Under the pieces are notes generated by a model. It made no database searches, was not told the DNA's origin, and was given only the letters and a program-made list of their open reading frames with translations. Positions 21,997 to 34,335 of a DNA stretch of 64,000 nt are shown here, in pieces (the stretch's first letter is position 1; each line of letters opens with the position of its first letter). The DNA lies in assembly GCF_949987535.1 (NCBI RefSeq), contig NC_080079.1:8746001-8810000 (forward strand). The letters run 5' to 3'. This DNA comes from Balaenoptera acutorostrata. Its lineage: Eukaryota > Chordata > Mammalia > Artiodactyla > Balaenopteridae. Position numbers and translations under genes: made by a program.

Positions 21997-22347
21997 TGCA
22001 CACGCAGCCATGGCCTTTGCTCTCCTCTGGGGCCATCGCCCACCCTGACCCCCACAGCCATTCTTTCTGGCGTCCCTACCGTCACCTGATGCAAAATTCC
22101 TATTTTCTATTTCCCTAGTCCTCGACCTTCGTCGTCACGGGAAGTGTTGAGAAGCCGGGCAGCCTTGCTGAAATTGTGTCTGTCTCGTGAGGTGAACTTT
22201 GAAGCATTTGAAGGGAAATTTCCAGTCCCTTTAAGACACTGGTCATAGAGGAAGCAACATCTGGAGCAGGAACTTGCCGTTTCATGTGAGAATCCGGTGA
22301 GAGCTGGGGACGCTGTCTCCAGAAAACCAGTGCTAAGTGCACAGACG

Positions 22348-22382
<35 letters not shown>
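22348..22382. repeat. (CA)n microsatellite
   Basis: Uninterrupted CA run of about 17 units. Confidence 0.95.
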
Positions 22383-22384
<2 letters not shown>

Positions 22385-23095
22385 TTCCAGGGGAGCATCT
22401 CTTTCTCTCTCTGAGCTTTCCCCCAACCCTGCCCCACCCCTCGGCTTTGTCTCTCTCTCCTTCCTGAACCCAGGCCCCTTGCTGCTGAGTGACCCAGCAG
22501 CCAAATCATTGACCTCCAGCCAAGCAGAACTTTCCAGCACCCGCCTCCCCTCGGCCCAGGCCTCTCCCAGCCCGGGGCTACCTCACAGGCGTCACCCCGT
22601 GCCCTTGGCATTCAGGGTATCAGGGCTGCACCCGCCCCTGACCCAGCGCCTGCGCCCGCTCGGGGCCTCCACACTGCCCTTGCTTCCGCTCACCCTGAGG
22701 GCTCTGCAAACCACGCCGGTTTCCCAGACACGGTGATCCTTTTGAGGGACAGAATCATGTTTGTTTGCCTTCCCTAAGGGGATCCTAGCAGAGGTCTCCC
22801 TTCTCAATGCCAGGGTCCAGCCCGTCTCAGGGCTACAGTGGGAGGTACCTCTGAAAGATTACCCATCCCAAGAAGGGGTATGGCAGGAGGTGTGCTTGAA
22901 AACAGGGAATGCCATTTCCATTTAAATTTGGTAAGACAACGGTGACCAAAGATGCTGTACTTTGGACCCTGGTGGCAAAGCTGAGCCTAACAGAGAGGAA
23001 AAAGAGCTTCACCACCCAACCCAGGACAGCCTCAGCTGGCCAACATCTGGGAGCCTGGCCCTGATCCCAGCCCTTTGCCTGCACGTGAAATTGAA
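22385..23095. other. No recognised gene
   Basis: Unassigned DNA, GC-rich to about 22730. Open frames are composition-driven. Confidence 0.4.
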
Positions 23096-23099
23096 CTTC

Positions 23100-23240
23100 A
23101 CACAGCCTCCTGATTAGGATCACACCCCTTTTACAGATGAAAACACTGAGGCTCAGAAAGGCTAAGTGGTTTGCCAAGGTCACTTAGTGAGTAAGAGGCA
23201 GGTCCAGCATTCAAACCCAGGACAGGCTGCCTGCAGTGTC
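23100..23240 (-). repeat. MIR SINE fragment, antisense
   Basis: 'CCTTTTACAGATGAAAACACTG', 'AGGCTCAGAAAGGCTAAGTGG', 'GCCAAGGTCACTTAGTGAG', 'CAGCATTCAAACCCAGGAC'. Clear antisense MIR core. Confidence 0.85.
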
Positions 23241-23244
23241 CATC

Positions 23245-24075
23245 CTCCCGGGGGTCACAGGGCTGGATGAGTCCCCTCCCGGGGGTCACAGCACTGAGCG
23301 GCTCCTACCACTGCAAGTCCTGCGGCTGTGGGGACGGTACCCGTGCCTGTCTAGATGGTATCGCTCCCCAAGTCCCCACTCTTGTTGTCATGGCTGCACC
23401 ATCTTCCAGGCTCGGCCTCAGGAAGGAAAACCAAATTCGAACAGCTGCAGATGAGGGGACACTGTCTCAGGCCCTGGGCCCCTCGCTCCCTGGTCAGGTG
23501 AGCACGTGGTGCACATGGCTGGACTTCCGATGCCCGGCAAACAGGGCGGGCGGGGAAACCCAAGACGGGCCAGACCCCAGGCAGCAGGGGACTCTGGGGT
23601 TGGCTGCTGTCATGACACCCACAGCTGGCTTCTCAAGGGGCATGGGACCAGGGACACAGTGGGCAGTGGGGCTGTCTCAGCTGGCAACCCGGCCCTGGGC
23701 AAACAGCACTTCCCTCTTGGTTACTCTGCCGAGGCTTTCCTGTGGTTCTGCAGGCCAGGAAAGCAGTGCTACGCCCACAGGCCCCCTCCCGGGGCAGATG
23801 GCAGGGTGGACACCACGCTGACCCCCAGGAGAGAGCTGCCCCCGCCTTGTTCTGCTCTCCTGCCCTGAGAGGCTGCTGAGGTCTGGCGAGGGACACCTGC
23901 GTGAGCGTGGTGGCTGTCGGCCTTTGAGTGAAAAGTCTTCATGAATCCTTTGTAAGTCAAGCGGCTTCTGCTCCCAAAGCATCAGTCGCTCTATCCAAAA
24001 AGGTGTTTTGCTTCTCACCTGTCTCTGAAGGGGGCCTGGATTTCAATATCCACCGACCCATAACCTCTAGGAGGA
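23245..24075. other. No recognised gene
   Basis: GC-rich DNA with an imperfect short duplication of 'CCGGGGGTCACAG' (23249 and 23279). Open frames up to 184 codons overlap on both strands and carry no domain. Confidence 0.4.
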
Positions 24076-24079
24076 CAGA

Positions 24080-24210
24080 AAACCTGCCGAGTTAGTCACT
24101 GCTGTATCTCCAGAGCCTAGGACAGTGCCTGGCATGTTGTATGGTCTCAATAAGTGTCTGTGGAGAGAATGAGTGAATGAATGAATGAATGATTGAATGA
24201 ATACTGCAGA
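24080..24210 (+). repeat. L2 3' end with (GAAT)n tail
   Basis: 'CTGCTGTATCTCCAGAGCC', 'AGGACAGTGCCTGGCATG', 'GTCTCAATAAGTGTCTGTGG' and a tail of GAAT units (24172-24208). Typical sense L2 3' terminus. Confidence 0.8.
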
Positions 24211-24214
24211 GCCT

Positions 24215-24995
24215 GATTGGAGAGTCACGAAGATTCATATTTTTTAACTGATTGCAGGAATTTTGAAAAAACAGCACACCAGGCTACCTGTCTTCTCTTC
24301 CTCACCTCTCTTCCCCACTTCAGGCAGAACCTAAAAGTCTAGAAAAGACTAGATTCCAAAACTGCTATGAAATGCATGCAGCATCAATCCTAAAGAAAAT
24401 GTGCGTTTCTGAAACCTAACTAAAGGTTGAAAATACTCCCTAAAGAATCTTACAGGCAACACCATTTGAGGATTATGGTACCTGGCTTGTTAAACACCCT
24501 CAATAAACAGCCACTGGTTGGTTGACCAATGGCTCGTTTGAGTGTCAATGTGATTTGTCTTTGGCCAAATTTTTCCATCAGCTTCTGGGATTCAGAATAA
24601 CATTCAGATATGGCCAACATGACCCCATTTTGCCTTTAATTTTTCTCTGTGGCGCATTTGCTCCCAGAAGTACATGAAAAAGATCACCTGAGGCTAGTCC
24701 TGCCAGGGCTCGGCAGACAGGTGTTGGTGCACCTGTACCAGACTGCCCTGCCATCCGGGCTCATCTCCAAGGCCCTGGCACCAGGTGGCTCGCTGGCTCT
24801 TGGCTCCAGGTCCTCCGTGGCACATACACAACCTTGTCCCAACGCTTCACCACCAGGGCCAAGACCCATCCCTAGACAATGTCGGAGCCCGTCACACAGG
24901 GAAACATCGCTGTTCCTAGAGACACAGTCCCCTCCCCCCACCCCATTCTTGATCCTGGACATTAAATATTTATGAGTTCTTAAAAAAAATAATCC
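24215..24995. other. No recognised gene or repeat
   Basis: Apparently unique DNA; no exon structure seen. Confidence 0.4.
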
Positions 24996-26560
24996 ACAAA
25001 CCTCCAATAATGCAAGTTGTCTACTAGGCAGGGAGATTTCAGGACGATAAACATTATTTAGAAACACCATGATATGCTTCATATTGTGATGTGATTGGGG
25101 ACCATATTAAAACCCGGCAAGGCTATTATACCTAATTTTTGTTTCAATTCAGGCAATATCGCCACTGCTTAATATGATTTCTATTTACTTTTTTCTATTG
25201 TTAGTATTTTATTGGGGTTGTGTCTGCTTTATCAAGCAGATCGCCTCTGAAAGGGAGGTCAGACTATGCTCAGACCTCGGGATTTTCTGTCATCTTTCTT
25301 TTAAAGGGGTTTCCATTGTGTTCTGCTTGGCCTGAATTCACTCAAAAACCCTCAACGCTAAAATAAACTCTTTTTCTTTACTCTTGTCCAATTACAATAT
25401 TTCTACCTGCACAAAACCCGACAGCTTGATATTTAAAAGCTATATAAACTCTCATCATCCAGTTTTATGTTCCCGTTTTTCCATGGTACCGCTGGATTTG
25501 GGTGAATGCTACATAAAATGTGTGCAGTGAAGGGTTTCAAATCAACTTATCTCCTCCATCTATAAAAATTGAATTTTAAAGGTTATTTTAATTATAAGTT
25601 TAAACCCAAGCTCTATTAATGACAGAGGCAGCCTCTTCCACTAAAGCATTCATTCGTCTTCTCCCCAGGGTCACAGCCAAGCTGAGGAATACTGTTATTT
25701 CCTGAACGAAATGTAATTTTGCAAAACAGGATATTATTTTTTAAAGTATTATGCACTTTGCATAACTCTCTCTTCCTGGACTGGTCCAGGGCGGTGAGAA
25801 TAAGGGTGATTTGTGGCTCTGCCCGCTGAACAAAGTCCGCTTTTGCACAACCTGCAGGAATCTTTATCACAAGTGTGAAGGAAGAGATGATATCAATATC
25901 CCAACTACTTTAAGCCATGTCCAACCCATCCGACTGTCTGCAAATCAGGCAAGGGTGTCACATAGCCAAATAATTTGGAGGAAAAAATAATGAATAAAGT
26001 AAGTAAAATCCAAATTGTAAGCCCTATTTCTTCAGATTGCAATCTAAACTCCTTTAGTTTAAGACGAAAATAAAATCATTCTTCTGTGGGCTCCTAGACT
26101 CCAAGTTTCTAAACGTGTTATTGAAGCCATGATTGAAATCTGACAAAAACAGACTGCGGTTTATAACAATCTCCCGCAGCCAAAGTACGGCACCAGTAAC
26201 TAAACAATACTTCATCACCTTTGCCACTTTCAACAGCTCCCATTAATACTGAGATCATAGTGTTCGGCCCTCTATTCCCCAGCAGACTGCCTTAGTGACA
26301 GCACTGGCTAAGGCGGTGACATTGAAAAATATTTGCCATGACACAGCCACAAATCACAGCAAGACAAGTTTAAAACTCAATATTCACTCAACTTGCATCT
26401 GCTAGCTTCTTGTTCCAATTTCTAAAACACAATTATTATATGCTCCTTTTCTCTGAAATAGCGGCACACAAACGGGTGTATGCTAAGCCAAGAAAGAGAG
26501 AGTGATAAAAAGAAATACGATTCTTTAGGGTTTGCCAGCAGTATCATTTTATAAGCCAGA
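24995..26560. promoter_or_regulatory. Candidate conserved non-coding block
   Basis: About 1.5 kb without recognisable repeats, AT-rich, with many homeobox-like cores: 'TTTTAATTATAAGTTTAAACC' near 25585, 'CTATTAATGACAGAGGC' near 25613, 'CCCATTAATACTGAGATC' near 26240. Likely one or more enhancers near a developmental gene. Not tested by alignment. Confidence 0.4.
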
Positions 26561-26564
26561 AACT

Positions 26565-28010
26565 ATCACTGGGAGAGGGAGCTTAGGATACAGACACTCA
26601 TGTGGGGGAAGGTCCCTGTTTTCTGGACTGTTCAGGACACTCACAGCAGCCTGAACTCAGATTGCAATTACTTGTGGTCCTGGGTTCACACGGCAGCCTA
26701 ATTTTACACGTATCGATTTTTGTTTTCAGCTTTCTCAAGATGCTGAAGCAGATGTTGGTCCACTTGGCAATTGCCCCTAATTCACTTTACAGAGGCTGTG
26801 GTCAACATGCCCTCCCCCCGCCCACTCTACTCCCACAAACAGTGGTGGGATTGTACCAGCTGTCAAGTATCAGGAGCCCACGAGACCTTGAAAGCGATGC
26901 CATTGACGCTGGTTCCCTTAAGGAAAAACTTCCAAGAGGCTTGGTACCCACGTGGTTTGGACCAAAGCCATTCTTCTTTGGGAGTGTAACTGACTGCGAC
27001 CCAGCATCTTCACAGCAGAGAGCATGTGTTTTCCTCCGTGGTCCTCACGCCTGGCGCAGCAGCTAGCACTCAGCAGACACCCCGTGAGTGGGTGTGGATG
27101 GAGAGTGAGCATTTATCCAAGACCACATCATTGTACAAGAGCATCCTAGCTCTGCCGCCATGGAAACTCCGCCAAGTTACTGCCCTTCCTGGAGCTTCAC
27201 GCTCCCTCCCCTTCAGAATGAGAAGACTGTGCTGGATGATCCAGGCCACCCCCGGCACTCGTGTTCCATTTCATGAAAAAAATCCACACTGTGAACAGAA
27301 ACCACCAGAATCCGTCATACTAAATGGCTGACGCATCAAGGTGACCTTCTTACCCTGGATATGCTGAGACACTCCTCAGACCCTGAAAACCTTGGGAAAT
27401 TGTTAACTGTTCATTCTTGCTGCATAGATACATGGCTAGAGTTTTTTCAAAATGCATCATTTTTGTAGAGAAAGGTGGCTGTTGACCCATCACATATGGG
27501 CATCAGCCTTGAGTATCACTGAATTCAAACAAGGTCAAGATTGCGAATTGTTCTTTGGATTTAGCAACTCGAAGTCATTGGTGATATAAATGAAAACCAT
27601 TTCAGCATACATAATCATAGTAAATGTGACATTGGCCTTCGCACATTACATTCATGCTGGCACAAACAAGTCTATTAGGTTGGTGCCCTTGACCCAAAGA
27701 TGGCTCTTCTTATTCACTTCTGTTTGTCTGCAGGATCAACAGGACGAGAGCAATCACCGCCTTTTCTGAGCAGGACTGTCTGTTGTAGCTATCTTCTCCC
27801 TGTCTCCCCATAGCCTGTTGGGTCTCTTTTAGTTCAGGGGTCTCTGCTCTGAAAGAGCTACACCCAGGAGGCTCATCAGCATAGAAGCTGACTTAGATGA
27901 TGGCAAGATCCTGGACCTTGAGCCTGAGTCAGATGATGGGATAGGATGAGACTTTGGGGGGAGGAAGTGGGTGGGTTTGTTACATGAGGGATGGATGTGA
28001 ATTTTTGTGG
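26565..28010. other. No recognised gene or repeat
   Basis: Unassigned DNA. Open frames to 154 codons (26602-27066) carry no domain or signal. A short 'ATTAGGTTGGTGC' at 27674 recalls the end of a mariner-derived MADE1 element but is too short to call. Confidence 0.4.
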
Positions 28011-28014
28011 CCTG

Positions 28015-28505
28015 AGGCAGGCTGTGGTGGATTACGTTTCCAAAGATGGCTGCCACAATATCTCACCTCCTACACGATCATGTGACATGTGACTTGCCCC
28101 TTCCCCCTGTCAAGAGATGGAGTCTGTTTCCTCTCCCCTTGGGTCTGGACAAGGCTTGTGAATAAAAAGTGGCAGGTGATGCTGTGTGACTTCCAAGGTT
28201 AAGTCATGAAATGTCTTTGTGGCTTCTCCTTTGTTTCTGGGTCTGTTTCTTCTTGGAACCCAGCCACCATGCTGCAAGGAAGCCCAAAGAGCAACACAGA
28301 GAGAATCAAGGCACACGGCCAACAGCTCTGAACTCCTCGCCACGTAAGTAAGGCCATTTTGGACATTCCAGCCATCATGGTGCTCCAGCCAACACCATGG
28401 GAAGCACAATGATCCCTCAGCAACCCACAGAACCATGAGAAATAATCAACTTAAGCCATTACATTTGCCATGGTTTGTTTTTCAGCAATAGATAATTGAA
28501 ACAAG
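28015..28505 (+). repeat. MaLR-type LTR (MLT1-like)
   Basis: 'GATTACGTTTCCAAAGATGG', 'GATGCTGTGTGACTTCCAAGG', 'TAAGTCATGAAATGTCTTTG', 'CTTGGAACCCAGCCACCATG', 'CTGCAAGGAAGCCCAAAG', 'AACCATGAGAAATAATCAAC', 'CAGCAATAGATAATTGAAAC'. This order matches a mammalian ERVL-MaLR-type LTR. Solo; no internal retroviral region. Confidence 0.7.
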
Positions 28506-28509
28506 GTTT

Positions 28510-28975
28510 GATCTAAATAAGGGCTACACACGTGTTCATTGTGCCATATGTTCAACTTTCCTGTCTATTAAAGATTTTCAAAATAAAAAGTTGAGAAAAA
28601 TTCTTAATTTAAAAGTCTCATCTACAAGAAGAAATCGTAAACAACAGAAAACACTGTGGGATAAGATAAAAAGATGCACCCAGAATTTCCAGAAATTCTG
28701 GAAAAAGAGAGGGGAGGGGGATCTCTGGGACTCTTTCTATACGATACCAGATATCTAGAAGCAAATATCTGAGTGAAAAGTAAAATTAAGTCTATATTTC
28801 ACAGGTGCTCTCTCTGTCCACTTAACATCACATGACTATTTCAAATATCCAGATGTTCATCCCATTGTTCTAGCCACGTACAGCAGAGGCATTCAACCAT
28901 ACAGGTTGGAGGAGAGAGCAATTTTTGTTTCTCCAAACAGCCAAATATCTATATTGTAGCTATGACAACATTCAG
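28510..28975. other. No recognised gene or repeat
   Basis: AT-rich, unassigned; contains a short perfect inverted repeat at 28680-28701 noted in findings. Confidence 0.4.
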
Positions 28976-28979
28976 ATAT

Positions 28980-29380
28980 GTGGTAGGTCAGAAAATAAAG
29001 GATTGGTTGACTAAGCAATAGCACATCAAAATATATATATGGACCACTCAGCAGCCATCAAGAGTGGTGGAGAAGTACACTGGGTTTCTTATGGGGGCAA
29101 GATATTCCTGAAGTTCCAAATCGTTCAGTGCAAAAAGTGAGCTATAAATCAGTATGCACAGCATGATCTCATTTTGTATGAAAAATATACTTGTTTACAA
29201 CGTGCTTAGGAAAAGTCCGGAATGCAGTACACCAGAATGGAACACAGTAGTAGTTATTGCTACTCTAGCTGGTAGAGTAACAATAATTTTTATTGTCTTC
29301 TTTATACTTATTGGTATTTTTGTAATTTTTTAATAGCAAATGAGTTATCTAAGTAAGTAAATTAATAAATAGGGTAAATC
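28980..29380 (+). repeat. Old LINE-type repeat, family uncertain
   Basis: 'CAGCAGCCATCAAGAGTGG', 'GCACAGCATGATCTCATTTTG', 'GCTTAGGAAAAGTCCGGAATG', 'TTATTGTCTTCTTTATACTT' and 'TGTAATTTTTTAATAGCAAATG' follow a well-known mammalian repeat order that I link to an old L1-type 3' region. Family not certain. Confidence 0.45.
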
Positions 29381-29384
29381 TTTT

Positions 29385-30125
29385 GCAAAATATTCATATT
29401 AATGTAAGTTCCTCTTCTAATTTCCCCTGAGTACCTGTCCTTCTCTCTAGGTGGCCTTCACTAACAGTTTGCTTGAGGGAAGATGAGAATTTGTTACAAA
29501 AGAAGATTATATTTCAATTCTGACACTCAAAATAGAACTTTGCAACAGAGCAATGTGCGTGAGAACCAGGCTTTGTTAGAGAGAAAAAATTGTCTTAGTT
29601 CCTTGGCCCCCATGTAGCCAACCTGACTGGGCTGTGTCCTAGAGTTTGGGGTTAAAAAAGCCCAGGCAGAGAGAGGAAGGAGAGAAGCCAGCCCTCTGTC
29701 CCCAGGGAGATGGGAAGGTGGCACACCAGGAGGGGAGTGGGGAGACCCTTTGAGGGCCAGAGGCCTTCGCCCCACTCTGAGAGGAGACCACTCTTCAGGG
29801 GAGGCCGCACCAACATGGGGTCACCCAGACAAAGCAGGGGGGCAATCAGACTGAAGGTCTCCACAGTGGTCCAAGTCTTCCAAGCAACAGGGTTACAATG
29901 GACTCCCCACTTCCCTCCCCAACGGCAGACCCTGAAGCCAGACAAGCCTGGGGCCAAATCCTGGGGCCACGTCTTCACCACAAAAACTTGTGAACAATTT
30001 CATTTTCCCTGAGCCCCCGTGTGTTGGTCTGAAATCCAGGAACATGTGGCTTCATGTGCAGCGTTGCTGAGACAGCCAAGGTGATGCGTGTATAGCATTG
30101 GCCTCGGTCCCAAGGCTGAGCGTAG
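29385..30125. other. No recognised gene or repeat
   Basis: Unassigned. Overlapping open frames around 29527-30012 lack domains. Confidence 0.4.
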
Positions 30126-30127
30126 GG

Positions 30128-30300
30128 CCAGGCAGGCAGCAGTAGAAGCCCTCGAATGGCAGACACAGGTTCAAGCCCAGGCCCACCACCCACCTGCTGA
30201 GTTGGTTCAAACCATTCCCTCAAGGCCCCTCTGGGCCTCAGGGTCCACGTCTGTAAAATGGGGAGTTCATAATACCCCTTCCCAAGGTTCCCTCGGTTTC
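30128..30300 (+). repeat. MIR SINE
   Basis: 'GACACAGGTTCAAGCCCAGG', 'CCACCTGCTGAGTTGGTTC', 'CCCCTCTGGGCCTCAGGGTC', 'GTCTGTAAAATGGGGAGTTC'. Sense MIR. Confidence 0.75.
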
Positions 30301-30304
30301 TACC

Positions 30305-31600
30305 ACCATGACCCCGAGGCCTCCTGCTGGGGTGTTTCTGTGTCCAGAGATGTCCATCTGGCCACAGGGTCTGGCCAGGCAGTGTTCATGCCCAAAGACA
30401 AGCCTGGGCTTCTTGGAAAGAGCCTGAAAGAGAACCAAAGAAATCCCCCTCTTCCTGACTCCAGCAAAAATGAAAACATCTGGATTTCTACTGATCACCT
30501 AAGGAGACAGATGACATGTTTCAGAGGGGAGCCTGAACACAATTGTCATGATTACAGAAAGAATTCCCTCATGTGAGACAGGCCTTTATGAATAAACTAA
30601 ATACGGCTGATATTAAAGGTAATGGTGCAAAAGATTGAATAGCTTGACAGTCCTACCCTCCGAAGAGCCTCACGTGGGGATGGAGGTTGAATGACAAGAG
30701 CTCAACTTGCAAAAAAAGCAAATACAAATGTACTCCCGGGCCGAGGGAGGATTTGGACAAAGTGGAGGCTGCCGTTCTTAAGAGAACACAACTCGAGCCA
30801 AGGTTCAAGGGTGACTGGCAGTTTCCTGGGACGGGCCCAGGCCAGGGCTTGCAAGATTGCAGGGGTTCACCCACAGATTGGGGACCCCCTTCCTCCCTGC
30901 AATGAGGTGTTCCCTTACTATGGTCTGGACACTGGGCCCCCTCAGGCTTTCTTGTCTGACCGGTCAGCAGTGTGTCCATTCTGTGCTGAGTGTGACAACG
31001 GGACAGGGAGAGTTCCAGGCTTGGGTGCTGTGAGGGATCCATGCACGCTAGGCGTGCCCCTGTCTACCCTGCTCATCCCCCGTGGTGGCCCGCTTACCTC
31101 CCGGTCACCCACCCCGCAAAGAAAACCACGATTACCACCCAAGCCTGTGCTAGGAGATCTCAGAGCCAGGATGTCAAACGGGCCGTTGCATTCTGACCCT
31201 GCTCTGCTTGTTCCTGGCTGAGGGAAACTGGTCCCTCATTAAATGCCTGTCCCCGGGGTGAGGGGCCTTCCAAGCCCAGATCATAAAAGCCCACTCTTCA
31301 GTAACCCCCGCATCCCTGCTCCTGGATCACAGCCTGGCCATGGTGGGGTCCCAGACCGCTAGTCTGAACTGACCTCCAAGGACAGAACAATCACACAGAG
31401 GTGCTGAGGACTGAGTGCCCAGCTCTGCACACCCCTTCCTTCTTCCTCCAAGGAAAAGAGGCGAAGCAAAGCCCATGACTCACAGAAGCAATCAATGCTG
31501 AAAGAAAGGGAAAAACGTGTTTCTTCCCACCCTTCCGTCCTGGCCACCAGGTGAAGCCCTGAAGCTCGAGACTGGATCTGAGAGCCGTTGTTTTCGGAGA
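30305..31600. other. No recognised gene
   Basis: Unassigned. Plus-strand open frames at 30687-31221 (to 176 codons) have antisense open frames over the same DNA and no domain. Confidence 0.4.
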
Positions 31601-31719
31601 CCCTGCCTCATCTCCTGCTATTGATCAGGGCAAGGTCCGTTGGAAAGGTCGGGGGTGGGGGGGGGCATTTGACAGTCAACACTGTCTCCAGGTCACTGGT
31701 ACCTGGTGTATTTTGGTCT

Positions 31720-32350
31720 CTCACCGGGTTGCCTGCGACCACCTCTGATCAGCCTTGCACCTCCGGTCCCTCTCAGGCACGATCACAACTGCACTTTACC
31801 TCAAAGACTTCCTCCCAGCGTCTCACCTGGGTAATGGCAGAGGATGCCTCCTATCACCCGGGTAATGGCAGAGGAGACCTCCTATCACCCAGCAGTGATA
31901 CTCACCTTCGCCCGGTGGTCCAGGCCCTCACACTGTGTCACTGGGTTTTCCCTCCACCCTGCCGTCTCCTCACCCTCCCACCATGAACCTGCGAGAATCT
32001 CTGCTCCTGTCATTCTGGCCTCCTTGCTCTCCATCCTACTGACCTCTGCCCATGGAAGCCACCAGCCTCCCTTTTTACCTGTCTGAATCCTGCACACCCT
32101 TCTCTGACCACTCCAGTCCTGTCCCCCACTTCCTCAGCACACAGATGACATCTGACCCTGCCCTTCTTGCCTCGGGCCCTGTGACCAGTCACAGGTTCAC
32201 TGGAGGCACCCGTTATAGATGGCCTTGTTTGAGCCTCTCCCTTTCCTTTGAGCCTCTCCCTTCCTTATCTGTCCGACTTGTCTCCCTGATGTCTGAAGGC
32301 AGTTTTCTGACTGTCCTCCCAAATGGAAGAGTCATCTTTCTCCTCTGAAC
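31720..32350 (+). repeat. L2 LINE fragment(s) with local duplication
   Basis: Pyrimidine-rich text in the order of sense L2: 'GCAACCACCTCTGATCAGCC'-like part, 'TGTCATTCTGGCCTCCTTGC', 'GTCTGAATCCTGCACACCC', 'CTTCTCTGACCACTCCAGTCC', 'GGAACTCCC-ACAACATTTTAC'-like end. A 31 bp tandem duplication lies at 31830-31890. Diverged, so boundaries are loose. Confidence 0.5.
31830..31890. repeat. 31 bp tandem duplication
   Basis: GGTAATGGCAGAGGA then CTCCTATCACCC occurs at 31830-31859 and again at 31861-31890, with a two-base change between the parts. Confidence 0.85.
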
Positions 32351-32389
32351 TCCCACAACATTTTACATCCCACTTAGGGCACACACGTT

Positions 32390-32480
32390 AAAGAATAAGT
32401 ACATGTAAAGTACTTGCCTGGATAATAGTAAGTACTCATTAGACATTAGTTATTGTTATTGATATTATTATTATTCCCTT
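32390..32480 (+). repeat. MIR 3' end
   Basis: 'CATGTAAAGTACTTGCCTGG', 'ATAGTAAGTACTCATTAGAC' and a TTATTGTTATTGATATTATT tail are the sense 3' part of MIR. Confidence 0.65.
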
Positions 32481-32514
32481 ACTACAATTCATCATAAACA
32501 TATTTCAGTACCCT

Positions 32515-32600
32515 TATTCAACAGGCATTCATTCATTATTTCACAAATATTTATTCAGCACCTACTACGTAAGGCTTACAACTCCTGGTGGCAACATTGC
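32515..32600 (-). repeat. L2 3' end, antisense (short)
   Basis: 'CATTCATTCATTATTTCACAAAT' and 'ATTTATTCAGCACCTACTACG' are the antisense L2 terminus. Confidence 0.65.
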
Positions 32601-32604
32601 TGCC

Positions 32605-34110
32605 TGAATAATCTTTGCACCTCCTGTAGCACCAAAACCACACTGAGGCAAGTAAGTGGTAAGTGTTCAGAGATTACCCGGTGGGTGTGTGAATCAATAG
32701 ATTCCCACCTGACTTCCCACCTAACTTATATATAAAGTGTATATGGCTCTATAACCCAACTCAATGTCAGGGGTCCAAGGGGTCCAATCTCAGCATTGTC
32801 ACATCCAACAACCAAAAGTAACTCCAATCTTTATTTGAATGTCTCACATAACATTAAAGGGAATCTATATTATTACTCATAGAGATGCTTCTTTACAGGC
32901 TCTCTGTTCTTGCTCTCCAAGCCTTGCAGGCTCTGCAGATGCTCCGAAACTTTTCATACTCTTCCTCTCTGCTCCCAATTGCCACCCTGACCAAGCTCTC
33001 CTCTTTCCTTTTCTCTGTATTTCCTTTTGATTTATTCTTTTTTGTTGTCTGTTTGTTTTTCTTTGCCCTGCTAAGCAAGGCTGCTAAACTTTTCCTTTAA
33101 AAGGGAAAGACTGCTAGCCTGAGGATAAGGATTCTATTTTGCTTCCTTTAGAATCATAAGGCCTCTGAACATGGCAAGAGCTCAAAATGTTGATGTTTGC
33201 AACCCCTGATAATTGAACTATCTAGCCATCAAGATCCTGTCCTGTGGAAAATCTCAACTTTTATTTTAAAGAAATACAAGGCTGTGATTATTTTTAAGTG
33301 TCTCTAAAGCAACTTGATAGAGGCATGTGACAGAATAAGTAGGATGAAGTCTCAGGAAACCTAGTTGGACTGCTAAAGTAAACCTTTTTAAAATAAATAA
33401 ATAAAATGATTTATAATTAAAAAAAAAAAAAAACAGGCCACCAAGTTGCTTTGTTGATGCATGTATTTCCAGGACGCTGCTGGTTGTGTACCAGTGTGGC
33501 TTGCTTCATTTGAAACAGCCCAAGACCACCTGTACTGGGGAGTTAACATGATGTCTTACAGTAGAAAGACCCAGATATAACACATGGACATCGAAGGGAG
33601 TGCATTCTAAGGATGGTTTACTTGTCTGCAAGGTGATCTTATTATTTCTGATATTTTAGAATCCACTTTGAGGTTTTTCCACTCAGACATTCTACAAAAA
33701 TTTCTTTTCCTTTTGTTTTTAATTTAAATTTTTACCACTTTAAGGATGTTCAAAGTGTGTAACACATTGAGTACTGTTCAAAAGAAAAGCAGAATGAAAG
33801 CTCCTTGGATTCAGAGACTCTGTCTGTCTCATTGACCACAATTCCCCACACCTACAACACACCCTGGAAAATGTATGTGTACATGGAGAAAACTGGCTCC
33901 AAAGTAGGGAAATGTTTAAAACTTTTAAAACGTAAAGCAAAAAAAGCAAAAAATTTGGACTTTTCAAGTCACCAAATTCTCTAATCAATGAGAAGAGACA
34001 GTAAAGGATGATTTTTTCAATTATATTTTTAAAAATCAAGCTATTATTGATCCAAAACTACTGAAATAAGAGGCTGAAAGGAAAAGCTGAATAACAGCAA
34101 AAGAATGCTC
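32605..34110. other. No recognised gene; weak repeat remnants
   Basis: AT-rich. A-rich run at 33399-33434, and an L2-like 'GAAAGCTCCTTGGATTCAGAG' near 33796 followed by 'CTCTGTCTGTCTCATTGACC'. No exon structure seen. Confidence 0.4.
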
Positions 34111-34111
34111 T

Positions 34112-34335
34112 CTAACCTTTGTGTGCCAGACACTGTTCTAAGTGCTGTCACAGATCAGCTCAGTTAACCCTCCTAACAATGCCCATCATCCTCATTTCAG
34201 TAGATGAGCAACGGGGCCACAGAGAGGCTCACTCACTGGGCCAGTTTGCACAGCTAGAAAGTGGGGAAGCCGGATTCGAACCTCGGAATCTGCTCCAGAG
34301 ACCGGGCTCCCCGCCACTGCACCACACTGCCACGA
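34112..34335 (-). repeat. MIR SINE, antisense
   Basis: 'GTGCCAGACACTGTTCTAAG', 'CAGTTAACCCTCCTAACAATG', 'CCACAGAGAGGCTCACTCAC', 'TTTGCACAGCTAGAAAGTGG', 'CCGGATTCGAACCTCGGAATC', 'CTCCAGAGACCGGGCTCC'. Nearly complete; its 5' end is duplicated (next entry). Confidence 0.85.

Noticed and set aside
27674..27690. Possible mariner-derived MADE1 end (ATTAGGTTGGTGC)
   Set aside because: Only about 13 bases match and the second end is missing.
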